A stretch of DNA of 64,000 bases from Flagellimonas aequoris (GCF_003584165.1 NZ_QXFJ01000029.1:37972-101971), one strand, 5' to 3'; shown: positions 46,682 to 55,767, numbered from the stretch's first letter. Notes: generated from the letters alone by a model not told the origin. Made by a program: numbers and translations.

Positions 46682-47443
46682 TCAAACAAGATTGGTTTTT
46701 ATGGCCATATCAAGCAGGTTGATACATGCCTCGATCGAAAATGCATAGATCCTGTCCGTCCCTTCACCAACGGATTGGACAAGACCTACCAATTTCCCGG
46801 TCTCATCCAGTATGGGAGCTCCACTGCAACCACGGTAATCGTCGGCATCAGTAATAACTTCAGGGGTCTTGAATATGTGGTACTTTCCAAACGAGCCAAC
46901 ATAGGTCAAATCCAATTTCAATGTAGGCTGGCTACGGATCAGGATTCCATCGACCTCAAACCGTATCCTACCAGCGAACCCATAATATTTGCCACTCTCC
47001 GGTTCACCGGCTTCGTGGAGGTTGAGGTAACATTTGGGCCCAGGCTCTATGGTATAGGAGCCAAAATCGTATTGCGGTTGAAAGATCTGAAAATCCTCCT
47101 TTATTTCACAAAAGGTCACTTCCAAGGTTTCATCAAATTCCAAATCCAGGTCTTCCAATTCCTTGATTATGGTCGCTTCAAGGTCTTTTTTGGTCCTATA
47201 GCTGTCAAAATAACACATGCTTCCCACGGAATACAAAGGTGTTTGTAGATTGACGGGCGGTAGTCCTGTGTCTATACAGGCACCGGAATGCTCAATATCC
47301 GTGACATGGGCAGCGGACAGTAGATATTTTCTGCCATGGTAAACCACAATACAACCACTCCCAAAAGTAATGGGTTCCATATCGTTTGCCCTGCACATAA
47401 CGATATGTTGACAGGATTTGACAATTAAATTGATAATATCCAT
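46682..47443 (-). CDS. Trypsin-like serine protease
   Basis: 253 residues. The catalytic histidine is in FGSGCIVVYHGRKYLLSAAHV (His about residue 46) and the nucleophile serine is in DDYRGCSGAPIL (about residue 207, GxSGAP type). The acid of the triad was not found for certain (DETLEVTFCEI is the candidate region, around 110-120). No signal peptide is present, so it acts in the cytoplasm. Such proteases occur in several phage-sensing systems. It is the first gene of the operon; the promoter is not obvious, with TATCTTTA near 47518 as a weak candidate. Confidence 0.85.
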   Translation of the reverse strand: MDIINLIVKSCQHIVMCRANDMEPITFGSGCIVVYHGRKYLLSAAHVTDIEHSGACIDTGLPPVNLQTPLYSVGSMCYFDSYRTKKDLEATIIKELEDLDLEFDETLEVTFCEIKEDFQIFQPQYDFGSYTIEPGPKCYLNLHEAGEPESGKYYGFAGRIRFEVDGILIRSQPTLKLDLTYVGSFGKYHIFKTPEVITDADDYRGCSGAPILDETGKLVGLVQSVGEGTDRIYAFSIEACINLLDMAIKTNLV

Positions 47444-47857
47444 AATCGCTTGAACTTTTCACCTAAGCAAACGCCTGCAGTATATCAGTTTTATCTTTCC
47501 TATCATCGGTGAATTCCTGTTAAAGATAAGTAGATAATAAATGAAATAAGCCGGCATGTCCTTGTCTTGAAACAAAGCGCTGCCCAATGAATCGTGAAAA
47601 TCATAAGGTTTTACCATAAAGCTGGTTCTTTTCCAGTAGGTCATAGGGGTATTTGAAGTTTTGGGACCAAAACCATTTTATCCCCTGTTCTTTTCTAAAC
47701 ATAAATAATCCAATGCTGGATCTAAGATGGTCGATCAAATATCCTTATCGGTGGGATAGGATCCCAACACAGGAAAAATTAATTGATGCCCAGTACCATA
47801 AGGTCCTGTCATCCTTCATTGCAGAAGACCATCTGGGACGCGCTCGATCATTGAATG
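47444..47857. other. 414-base stretch with possible gene remnants
   Basis: No convincing intact gene. On the minus strand, pieces of protein-like sequence lie in different frames: a run beginning MFRKEQGIKWFWSQN (about 47600-47700) and another with DSLGSALFQDKD (about 47450-47600), separated by a frame change, suggest a decayed gene. On the plus strand a 70-codon frame (47653-47865) ends in RARSLNVT and overlaps the SCO1-like gene by 8 bases; it may be a shadow. I could not decide between them. Confidence 0.35.
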
Positions 47858-48568
47858 TCACATAGCCTCGACCGCTGCGTTTATATGTTTTACCGTATTG
47901 TCTGAATTTACCCCCAACCCTTCCTGTTGGAAGATCATTTCCCCATTAGGGTCAAAGACACTGATGATGTTTGAATGGGAAAAATCCATAGGTGAAATTT
48001 CCTTGTAGCTTACGGACAAAACAGCGGCAAATTCGCGTGTATTTTCTTCAGTGGAACGTAAAAACAACCAGGGATCTCCATCCATAAGGTTTTCTTGGGC
48101 AAAGGCCTTTAAACGTTCGGGGGTATCGGTTTCAGGGTCTATACTGACAAAGATCATCTTCACATTTTTCTTGGAATGTTCAGGCAAGCGTTCTTCGATA
48201 TTTCGCATATCGGCCACCAAGCGGGGACAGGCTGCTTTGCAACTGGTATAGATCATGACCATGACCAAAACATCACCTTGCAGGTCCTTGAGCTGTATAT
48301 CCGTACCATTTTGTGTTGTCCACGTAGAAGGAAGATTGTAAATGGACATATCTGAATAGGCCCTGTCAGTCCTTTCTTTTGTTTTGTTTTCAACTTTGAC
48401 CAAATCCATTTTACAGATGGGACAGCTCCCTTTTTGGCCATAGGTCTTGTCTCCTTCGCATTGCATTGGGCAATGATATGCAATGTCTTTATCCACTTTC
48501 CCGGGATTGTTGTTCCTACAGGCCCCAAGGGTCAAAAATAGGATCAATACAACTAAATAGGGTTTCAT
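47858..48568 (-). CDS. SCO1/SenC-like copper protein with an N-terminal metal-binding motif
   Basis: 236 residues from the ATG at 48568 (MKPYLVVLILFLTLGAC, a lipoprotein signal). A short heavy-metal binding segment (YHCPMQC...CPICKMDLV) precedes a thioredoxin-fold SCO1 domain: copper ligands YTSCKAACPRL (CxxxC) and FSHSNII (His), with VSIDPETDTPERLKAF between. SCO proteins deliver copper to electron-transfer centres. As last gene of the nirK operon it could supply the copper sites of the nitrite reductase. It lies 10 bases after the FGE-like gene. Confidence 0.92.
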   Translation of the reverse strand: MKPYLVVLILFLTLGACRNNNPGKVDKDIAYHCPMQCEGDKTYGQKGSCPICKMDLVKVENKTKERTDRAYSDMSIYNLPSTWTTQNGTDIQLKDLQGDVLVMVMIYTSCKAACPRLVADMRNIEERLPEHSKKNVKMIFVSIDPETDTPERLKAFAQENLMDGDPWLFLRSTEENTREFAAVLSVSYKEISPMDFSHSNIISVFDPNGEMIFQQEGLGVNSDNTVKHINAAVEAM

Positions 48569-48578
48569 GTTTTTATTT

Positions 48579-49358
48579 TTAGAGGGTTTCCGTACTATTT
48601 TTCGCGCACCTAAATCCAAGATTTTTAATACTGTACCTAGCTTTAATACTTCCCCTGAATGCATAGCGCATAAAGGCCGCATAGTTCATGAGATCTGTTG
48701 CGCCGATGGCCGCGCTCCCACAGAACAGATTGCTGTCCCTATCCACATCCTTTCTGGATTCTCCTGATATCAGGACAGAATTAAAATCCAGGGTCCATTC
48801 CCAGACCAAACCATGCAGGTCATATATGCCCCAATAATTTTTAGGTGTTTTGCCGATGGATCTCTCATCGGTCCTGGGCGTTTCGTACCACGAGAGTATC
48901 TTTTGATTATAAGAGGCTTTTTTTCTGGCATCGGCTGTAACTTCGTCGGACATTGCCACATATTCCCATTCATCAATGGTAGGCAATCGTTTTCCCTGAC
49001 ATTCACAATACGCCTTGGCGGCAAACCAGGATACATGGGTTACAGGGCTATTGGGATTTTCAGTATCGTTGAGGGTCGTATCATTTTTGAATTGGCGCAA
49101 ATAGTTTTCGTCCGCATAAAGTTTCAATACATTGGATTTTTGCCATTTAGGATTATCCTTCAAAAACTGTAAAAATTGACCGTTGGTCACGGGATAGGCG
49201 TCCAGTTCAAAATCTTGGACTTCAACTAAGGATGAATCCCTTCCGTACAAAGGGATGTAACGACCTCCTTTGATACTTGCCATGCCATCCGTCTGGGCAA
49301 AACCAAACGTCTGAAAGACCAAACAGACAAATACTGCCCTAAAGGGAATCGCAAACAT
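48579..49358 (-). CDS. Formylglycine-generating-enzyme-like protein
   Basis: 259 residues with a hydrophobic signal-like start (FAIPFRAVFVCLVFQTFGFA). The FGE/SUMF1 fold is shown by ELDAYPVTNGQFLQFLKD, NSPVTHVSWFAAKAYCECQGKRLPTIDEWEYVA, WEWTLDF and NLGFRCAKN. The Cys pair that makes FGE an oxidase is not apparent (the C-terminal region reads MRYAFRGSIKARYSIKNLGFR). It probably has a structural or ligand-binding role. Genes of this type stand with nirK and SCO1 in other Bacteroidota, as I recall, so it may help NirK folding. It starts 14 bases after the nirK stop. Confidence 0.85.
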   Translation of the reverse strand: MFAIPFRAVFVCLVFQTFGFAQTDGMASIKGGRYIPLYGRDSSLVEVQDFELDAYPVTNGQFLQFLKDNPKWQKSNVLKLYADENYLRQFKNDTTLNDTENPNSPVTHVSWFAAKAYCECQGKRLPTIDEWEYVAMSDEVTADARKKASYNQKILSWYETPRTDERSIGKTPKNYWGIYDLHGLVWEWTLDFNSVLISGESRKDVDRDSNLFCGSAAIGATDLMNYAAFMRYAFRGSIKARYSIKNLGFRCAKNSTETL

Positions 49359-49372
49359 GATGCTGGTTTTAA

Positions 49373-50812
49373 CTACTTGTTTTTTATTGTATTGACCATT
49401 TCCGAGGTAACCACTGTTTTATTATTGCCCCAACTGTTATACACATAGGTGAGCACATTGGCGATTTCTTCTGATGAGAGCATTTGTCTTGTCATGACAC
49501 TATTGTATTTTTGGCCATTGACAGTGATTTCACCAGTTTTTCCATTCAATACAATGCCGATGGCCCGATTGACATCGGCATTTAGGTAATCTGATTTTGC
49601 CAATGGGGGAAAAGCATTGGGAATACCTTGACCTTCTGCCTGATGGCAAGCGAAACAAGTTTGCATATAGATCTGCTTGCCGAACTTCATCTGTTCTTCA
49701 AAATTTTGGGCTGGAATCTCCGATTCCACTACGCCATCAGTGGTTGGCATTTCTTGTATTCCAGGGCCTTCTGGCAGGTAGATGCCATCATATTGCTCAC
49801 CGGTATAAATATTTTCATTTTCTTCCCCTTCCACTTTCAGCATGCCCAAGGCCCCTTTGTTGAACGCCCTAAAAATGGAATGGTCCACCAAGATGAAGGT
49901 TCCTGGAACATTGACGTGAAATTCTACAATGGCAGCTCCTCCTGCGGGGATCATAGTGGTCTGTACATTTTCGTTGATCAAATCACCTCCTTCCACATGT
50001 ACCTTATCAAATATTTCCCCAATAACATGAAAAGAAGACACCAGACCAGGACCACCATTGCCCACAAACAGTCTAACGGTTTCCCCAACCTTTGCAGTGA
50101 TGGCATTATCGCCCGTCAAGGCGCCCACATTTCCGTTGAAGACCACATAATCTGCTTTTTCATCAACGGCTTTTTGCATATCAAAAGGTTGTAGACCACG
50201 CTCACCATTGGCCCCTTTGGTATAAAAATCCCCTTGCATGATATAGTATTCCCTGTCGACCAAAGGCAATCCGCCATCAGGTTCCACCAAGATCAAACCG
50301 TACATGCCATTGGCGATGTGCATACCCACTGGTGCGGTCGCACAGTGATAGACATAGAGCCCAGGGTTCAGGGTTTTAAAGGAAAATACCTTTTCATGCC
50401 CTGGTGCAACAAAAGAGGACTCCGCTCCACCCCCGGGACCGGTAACGGCATGCAGATCAATATTGTGGGGCAACTTGTTGTCCGGGTGGTTCTGCAAATG
50501 GAATTCGACTTCGTCACCGACCCTGGTCCTGATAAAGCTCCCAGGTACGGTTCCCCCAAAAGTCCAGAACACATACCTTACGCCATCGGTCAATTCGCCT
50601 TCCTTTTCAAGGATTTCCATTTCAACGATAAGTTTTTTGGCCTTTCTTTCCCCTACGGGCCTGGGAACATTCGGTGGAGCGGTCAATTCCGCTTTCATTT
50701 CCCTATGAACAGGAATATCCTCTGTGTTAGTGTATACCTTTTTTTTGCTTTTAAAGCAACCATACGCTGACAGAAATAGAACAATTGAAAGGATTTTCAG
50801 AATCGATTTCAT
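49373..50812 (-). CDS. nirK: Copper nitrite reductase with a C-terminal cytochrome c domain
   Basis: 479 residues from the ATG at 50812; it has a lipoprotein signal with lipobox LSAYGC. Two cupredoxin domains follow. The copper ligands are LPHNIDLHA (type 1 His and type 2 His), [18 protein letters not shown] (type 2 His, type 1 Cys, His and Met) and LVDHSIF (type 2 His). The last 100 residues are a cytochrome c domain with CFACH (haem) and a distal Met. It reduces nitrite to nitric oxide in denitrification; the fused haem domain serves as electron donor. It heads a three-gene operon with FGE-like and SCO1-like genes, within the mobile region. Confidence 0.95.
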   Translation of the reverse strand: MKSILKILSIVLFLSAYGCFKSKKKVYTNTEDIPVHREMKAELTAPPNVPRPVGERKAKKLIVEMEILEKEGELTDGVRYVFWTFGGTVPGSFIRTRVGDEVEFHLQNHPDNKLPHNIDLHAVTGPGGGAESSFVAPGHEKVFSFKTLNPGLYVYHCATAPVGMHIANGMYGLILVEPDGGLPLVDREYYIMQGDFYTKGANGERGLQPFDMQKAVDEKADYVVFNGNVGALTGDNAITAKVGETVRLFVGNGGPGLVSSFHVIGEIFDKVHVEGGDLINENVQTTMIPAGGAAIVEFHVNVPGTFILVDHSIFRAFNKGALGMLKVEGEENENIYTGEQYDGIYLPEGPGIQEMPTTDGVVESEIPAQNFEEQMKFGKQIYMQTCFACHQAEGQGIPNAFPPLAKSDYLNADVNRAIGIVLNGKTGEITVNGQKYNSVMTRQMLSSEEIANVLTYVYNSWGNNKTVVTSEMVNTIKNK

Positions 50813-51166
50813 TTGGGTTGATTTTTTTGAATTTTCATTGAAACTATTAATAATTAAATAGGTAGGCAAAAAACCATTAATAAGATAAAGTTATCCTTTT
50901 TATAGGAAAAACCTAAACTAGTTCAGGACTGTTTCATTCTTTTTATTGAAGAAGCCATCTTATAATCCATTGCTTGGTTCTTCAATGGGTATGGCCATAA
51001 ATTTCCATTTTCTGTAAAGGGAAGGGGGTTTGCACTTGCAAAAAACCAACATTCCATCTTATTTTTCCGTTCCTGTGATTGGTCAACGTTCTTAACCGTG
51101 GCTTAAGCCCGTGCTTACTTTGGAATTGGCTTGAGGGGATGAAAGGATGAAGGTTAAGGGCTATCT
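50813..51166. other. 354-base divergent intergenic region
   Basis: No gene. It carries the promoters of nirK (leftward) and the FUSC gene (rightward). A 16-bp near-palindrome CCTAAACTAGTTCAGG (50912-50927; one mismatched pair) lies 100 bases before nirK and could be an operator. A TATCTTTG box (51162-51169) overlaps the assigned FUSC start. No FNR/Anr-type TTGATnnnnATCAA site was seen. Confidence 0.5.
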
Positions 51167-53413
51167 TTGTCGCTTAAGAATGAAACCTTGAAGCCATTTG
51201 TTCCCAACCCTTCTGAAATTTTAAAAGAATCACAACATTTTTTGAACAGTACCAGCTTTTCAAGGGCCTTTCTTGTGGGCTTTGCGGTTACCTTACCCAT
51301 TATATTAGGGATACGATCCGGGTATTTTGAGATTGGTTTGGCCCTTTGTTTTGGGGCTTTGTGGAGCTCCCCAAGCGATGTAAGTGGAAGCTTTTACCAG
51401 AAAGCGGTAGGCATCCTGATTTCAGCAATATTGGTCACATTGGTCAGCTTTATAGGCGGATACCTACATTTTGAACTTTTGCTATTGCTTCCTATACTGG
51501 GATTGCTCACATTTACCATTGCCTTTATCTCAGTATATGGTTTCCGGGCCTCACTTATCAGTTTTTCCGGTCTCATGGCCTTGGTCTTGAGTTTTGCCCA
51601 TGATTCCAAAGAATTGGAGATATATCAATATGCCCTATTGATAGGGTTGGGAGGTATCTGGTATTTGATCTTGGCAAAGCTTTGGAGTATCATATATCCA
51701 AGGGCAGAGACCGAGGAGTTTCTTTCCGAAACCTACCTTCTCACTGCTGAATTTTTGGAAATTCGTGGAAAATTGGTGAATCCAAAAGCAGACCGAAAAC
51801 AGTTGCAATCAAGACTGCTTGAACTCCAGGGTGAACTTACGGAAAACCATGGGACCTTACGTGAGATATTAATCCTTACCCGCAGAAGTTCGGGTAGATC
51901 CAACTATTTGGACAAACGGCTGTTGATCTTCACCGAATTGGTCGGGATGTTGGAAACGGCGATTTCCAATCCAGTCAATTATGATCAGGTGGACAAGCTC
52001 TTTAAGGACTATCCCCAATACATTACGGCCTTACAGGAATTGATTTTTCAAATGTCCCTACAATTAAAATTAATTGATCAGGCAGGGAATGACAGGAGCA
52101 AACTACCCAAGAATAATATATTGAGGCAATCTATTGACGATATCTCACAAAGGATTTCAGAATGGGGCGATCTAGGGGATTACGAAGAATTTTTAATGAT
52201 CCAAAACATATTGGCCTATCACAAGGAGCAATTTGAGAAATTGAAACGAATCAAAAGATTATTGGGCGATACGGATACATCGGAATTCGAGCTCATCGAT
52301 AGAAAGGAGGCCAAACGCTTTGTTGAATCTCAGGACTATGATCCTAAATTATTGGCAAGAAATCTCAGTTTTAAGTCCTTGATATTCAGGCATTCCTTGC
52401 GATTGTCCGTTGCTGTAATGGTTGGTTATGCATTGGGCTCCTTCTTTACGTTCCAAAATCCGTATTGGATATTATTGACGATCATCGTAATCATGAGGCC
52501 GAGTTATGGCCTTACAAAGACCCGTGCCAAGGATCGGATCATAGGAACACTTATCGGCGGTACCTTTGCTTTGGGCCTTATTTTCTTGGTGACAAACCCT
52601 TATGCATATGGTGCCATGGGCGTTGTATCATTGATCATAGCCTTGGCCATGGTACAAAGGAATTATAGGACTTCAGCCGCTTTTATTACCCTGAGCGTGG
52701 TGTTTATCTATGCCATTCTTACGCCTGATGTCTTGTCAGTGGTACAATTCCGGATACTGGATACCTTGGTTGGGGCCGGTCTTTCTTATCTGTCCATGTT
52801 GACGTTGTGGCCCAGCTGGGAATATGTGGAAATGAGGGAGAGTGTCGAAAAAAGCGTCAATGCCATCAAAGCGTTTTTAACTTCTATTGAAACGTACTAT
52901 ATACAGAAGGGGGATGTGCCTACTTCTTATAAGATTGCCCGGAAGGATGCGTTTTTGGAAACCTCCAATTTGAGTTCAGCGTTTCAGCGCATGACGCAAG
53001 AACCCAAATCCAAACAAAGGGAAATGGACAAAATATATGAGCTGGTCGTCCTGAACCATACATTCTTGGCTTCCCTGGCTTCCTTGAGCACCTATATCCA
53101 ACATCATGGCACTACAGAGGCATCCGAAGAGTTCAAGGCTGCTATGAATACAATAAAACAAAACTTGGAACAAGTGCTCAATTCCCTAAAGGGAGAAAAA
53201 CAGGACATTTATAATCCTAACGGAAAAACCATCACGATTTTTAACAAGCAATTGTCCATTTCCGATCTTTTACAAGATAAACCCCCAATGCCTATGGATA
53301 TAGGGGTCCAACGTAATCTTCAAGAGGCCCATTTGGTTTGGGGCCAGCTTGAATGGCTATTTTCCATTAGTGATAAAATGTTGCAATTGACGATTAAGAT
53401 GAATTGGGATTGA
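51167..53413 (+). CDS. FUSC-family inner membrane protein
   Basis: 748 residues from TTG 51167; another TTG at 51188 is possible, since the TATCTTTG promoter box overlaps the first codon. Two blocks of hydrophobic helices (about 30-170 and 405-550), each with the FUSC pattern (SGYFEIGLALCFGALWSSPSDV; NPYWILLTIIVIMRPSYGLTKTRAKDRIIGTLIGG), alternate with cytoplasmic helical domains of about 200 residues. This is the YccS/YhfK architecture. Such proteins are thought to export aromatic compounds or amphipathic molecules. It diverges from the nirK operon; a link to nitric oxide chemistry is not shown. Confidence 0.88.
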   Translation: MSLKNETLKPFVPNPSEILKESQHFLNSTSFSRAFLVGFAVTLPIILGIRSGYFEIGLALCFGALWSSPSDVSGSFYQKAVGILISAILVTLVSFIGGYLHFELLLLLPILGLLTFTIAFISVYGFRASLISFSGLMALVLSFAHDSKELEIYQYALLIGLGGIWYLILAKLWSIIYPRAETEEFLSETYLLTAEFLEIRGKLVNPKADRKQLQSRLLELQGELTENHGTLREILILTRRSSGRSNYLDKRLLIFTELVGMLETAISNPVNYDQVDKLFKDYPQYITALQELIFQMSLQLKLIDQAGNDRSKLPKNNILRQSIDDISQRISEWGDLGDYEEFLMIQNILAYHKEQFEKLKRIKRLLGDTDTSEFELIDRKEAKRFVESQDYDPKLLARNLSFKSLIFRHSLRLSVAVMVGYALGSFFTFQNPYWILLTIIVIMRPSYGLTKTRAKDRIIGTLIGGTFALGLIFLVTNPYAYGAMGVVSLIIALAMVQRNYRTSAAFITLSVVFIYAILTPDVLSVVQFRILDTLVGAGLSYLSMLTLWPSWEYVEMRESVEKSVNAIKAFLTSIETYYIQKGDVPTSYKIARKDAFLETSNLSSAFQRMTQEPKSKQREMDKIYELVVLNHTFLASLASLSTYIQHHGTTEASEEFKAAMNTIKQNLEQVLNSLKGEKQDIYNPNGKTITIFNKQLSISDLLQDKPPMPMDIGVQRNLQEAHLVWGQLEWLFSISDKMLQLTIKMNWD

Positions 53414-53765
53414 TAGCATTGATATATGGGCATACTCTGGTAAATGGGCTGTAATACTTGAATGTAATTATATGGATACCAAAAAGGGGCTATGGGACTA
53501 GGATGGGTAACCTTTTTTATATCCAAATTGAGTTAGTTGACTCTATGATCAGCAACATCGATTTGTCGCAAATATTTACTGAATTTGCGACAAAATACCT
53601 TCATATAAACATGAAATCAATTGATGATTATATTCTTGGAAAAATGAACAATACCGAGAAAGGAACCATATGCTGACTTAAGCTGTCCATGTTTTGAATT
53701 GGGATAACTCAAGTACAGAAGGCCCCAGATTTTTTTCCGAGGCCTTTTTTACTTGCAAAACCTTC
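53414..53765. other. 352-base stretch without a credible gene
   Basis: Contains an exact 12-bp inverted repeat TTTGTCGCAAAT / ATTTGCGACAAA (53562-53573 and 53583-53594) and a terminator-like hairpin at 53719-53750. A 72-codon frame (53458-53676) spans the first repeat but is not protein-like in composition or start. Confidence 0.5.
53719..53750 (+). terminator. Terminator-like hairpin before the 161-residue gene
   Basis: AAGGCC (53719-53724) pairs with GGCCTT (53741-53746), followed by T bases to 53750; the 16-base loop is long. It faces the plus strand and could stop read-through from the FUSC gene. Confidence 0.5.
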
Positions 53766-54251
53766 CTAGTTTTGATAGAACTCCATAGCCTGCTTAATAT
53801 TGGTCTCCCATTGCCTTATCAAGGACATTTCCCCATTGGGCTGGAAATGTTCCTCCGCATCAAAGAAAACAAGGCTACAAGTGGTACTCTCCTTGTCAAG
53901 AAGGGTAATGACCAGCTCTAATTTTTGGAGTATAGACTCTGATCCTGCCCGTTGTTTGCTCTCAAGAATCTTACAATTCTGGACTGTGTTAATCGGGATA
54001 CATGTGGAAATGGGTTGCCCATTTTTAAGGTTCTTGTAGAAAAAGACATAGTTTTTGGCACTTGAGAGCCCTATGGCAAACTCCATTCCAAAATCATGAA
54101 TGCCTAAATGGCTTTGTTGGGTTGTGGCAATGGTATTCAATCCATTCAACAATTCCTTTTGTTTTTTCTTTCGATTATTTGCCGTTGCAATAAACGGCAT
54201 GGCACATAGGGCGATGACAGTCGCGCCAATGGCAATTACTCCTAATTCCAT
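53766..54251 (-). CDS. Small membrane-anchored protein of unknown function
   Basis: 161 residues. An N-terminal hydrophobic helix (ELGVIAIGATVIALCAMPFI) acts as signal anchor; a basic patch (NNRKKKQKE) follows, so the rest is cytoplasmic. The soluble domain alternates strands and a final helix (EMSLIRQWETNIKQAMEFY). No family is recognised. It is followed on the same strand by no clear partner; the next minus-strand gene (54355-54723) lies upstream with about 100 bases between. Confidence 0.7.
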   Translation of the reverse strand: MELGVIAIGATVIALCAMPFIATANNRKKKQKELLNGLNTIATTQQSHLGIHDFGMEFAIGLSSAKNYVFFYKNLKNGQPISTCIPINTVQNCKILESKQRAGSESILQKLELVITLLDKESTTCSLVFFDAEEHFQPNGEMSLIRQWETNIKQAMEFYQN

Positions 54252-54354
54252 GGTTTAATTTATTTAATGATGTAATACAATTTTTGGCAAAACTTGCCGG
54301 ATGGTTGATGGATAGGCATCGAGAGTTTTGTGGATGCCCAATGGAATGGAAGAG

Positions 54355-54723
54355 TCAATGGAAAAAGTGGAAGGGATAGAGGAGTTTGGCTATCTGTTGT
54401 GCTACCGTACTATTGGTTTTATCAGCAAAGGACAGCAGTTTATGGGTTCCCGACGAAAAGCAAACATCCTGTAACCAAGCTAGGGTCGGTGTGAAAGGGA
54501 AAATGTCTTTCGTTGAGGGTCGTGATTCCGATACCGCCCCGGAATAGTGGTCCGGTGCCAAGTGAACGGAACCATCTGTCCGACCATTCAATTGGAACCA
54601 TGCGGATCCCTTTTCGGTCTTTTCCTCCGTCTCCAACTGCGGTGACCAATAGCCCAAAGCCATAGTCCAAACATAGAGGAGAGCCAGGGAAATAAGGGTA
54701 GTTATGGTTTTAATGCGTTTCAA
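54355..54723 (-). CDS. Small putative membrane or secreted protein
   Basis: 122 residues. It starts with a basic-hydrophobic stretch (MKRIKTITTLISLALLYVWTMALGYW) that may be a signal peptide or anchor. The rest has no clear domain. It is weakly supported by length, ATG start, strand and location between the FUSC and ssb genes. Composition is unremarkable. No function is recognised. Confidence 0.5.
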   Translation of the reverse strand: MKRIKTITTLISLALLYVWTMALGYWSPQLETEEKTEKGSAWFQLNGRTDGSVHLAPDHYSGAVSESRPSTKDIFPFTPTLAWLQDVCFSSGTHKLLSFADKTNSTVAQQIAKLLYPFHFFH

Positions 54724-55361
54724 TCGGTCTTCGATGGGGATAAAATGTAAAAGTATACTTTTTTGTGAAGTATGTGCTCAAAATAGGGACCAAGGGGCAC
54801 CAAAAATGATGTATAAGTATTCCTCCAATAGTGAAGGCATCCAAACGGATTTTGATGCGACCTTCCTTTGCAAACCCTTCTTGGGGCTTTGCCTTGGAAA
54901 GGCCGCAAATCCGTCCGTCCGCCCATCAAATTTTAAGGGGTCCTTAATAAAAGAAGCCCTTGTTGTTTTTCGGGGCATCGAAAAACAGGGCAGGGCCCAA
55001 GGACTTCCTATCAGGACACCATCACCTGCGGTCGCTTAACTTCCCGTACCCTCCCTTGCCAATGGGTCAGATGGAATTCCTAAGGCCCTCATCGAACCTG
55101 TCAAGGCCAAGACAGGTTTTGTCCATAAATAGGGTTTCCACTTCCTTGAAAATCCCAGGATTTTACTACGTCGCGGAGCCTCCCGATTTCAGTCCAAAAG
55201 CCTTGACAGAACCCCCTTCTTTTATTGTGCTACGCACGTAAGAAGCAAACAAACGCCCCTTAAAATTTGGGAAACAATGACCAAAAAATAGAGGGGAATT
55301 TTTAACCCTGTTTGCTGAATTATCCATAAAGGAAAACGGCAGGCCTTTAAAACTTTTTATC
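54724..55361. other. 638-base stretch without a credible gene
   Basis: No convincing reading frame. It holds a perfect 14-bp palindrome AAAAGTATACTTTT (54749-54762), an 8-bp inverted repeat AACCTGTC / GACAGGTT (55095-55102 and 55111-55118) followed by two T bases, and the upstream region of ssb. It may be a regulatory or replication region of the element, but nothing proves it. Confidence 0.45.
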
Positions 55362-55703
55362 ATGAGTACATTGAGAAACAAAGTGCAGTTGATCGGGAAC
55401 GTGGGGCAGGATCCCACCATTACAGACCTTGACAAAGGGAAACGTGTGGCACGGTTCACCATGGCCACCAACGAACATTACAAGAACTCCGAAGGGGAGC
55501 GCATCACCAACACCGAATGGCATACCGTCATCGGTTGGGGTAAATTGGCCGACATCATCGAAGGTTTTGTGACCAAGGGCAAGGAAGTGGCCATCGAAGG
55601 GAAATTGACCTCCCGTTCCTATGAGGACAAAGAGGGCAATACACGGTACGTCACCGAAGTAGTGGCCAGTGAGATCTTATTGTTGGGTGGTAACAACGAT
55701 TGA
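55362..55703 (+). CDS. ssb: Single-stranded DNA-binding protein
   Basis: 113 residues, the OB-fold core only: MSTLRNKVQLIGNVGQDP, VARFTMATNEHYKNSEGE, TEWHTVIGWGKLADI and YEDKEGNTRYVTEVVASEI. The acidic protein-binding tail of housekeeping SSB is missing, which is typical of plasmid- and element-borne copies. It protects single strands during transfer. A radC-like gene follows 64 bases on. Confidence 0.95.
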   Translation: MSTLRNKVQLIGNVGQDPTITDLDKGKRVARFTMATNEHYKNSEGERITNTEWHTVIGWGKLADIIEGFVTKGKEVAIEGKLTSRSYEDKEGNTRYVTEVVASEILLLGGNND

Positions 55704-55767
55704 TGGGAATAGGGGTGTCCACCTTTTTGGGCATCCCTTTTTTTATCCATCGGTAAACGAAAATGAA

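Noticed and set aside
53458..53676. 72-codon frame after the FUSC gene
   Set aside because: It spans an inverted repeat, has no family match and its composition is not protein-like.
54704..55241. Several overlapping frames on both strands before ssb
   Set aside because: None has a start, composition or motif that would support a gene; they look accidental in GC-richer DNA.
55166..55471. Minus-strand frame of 101 codons across the ssb start
   Set aside because: It is a shadow of ssb on the opposite strand.
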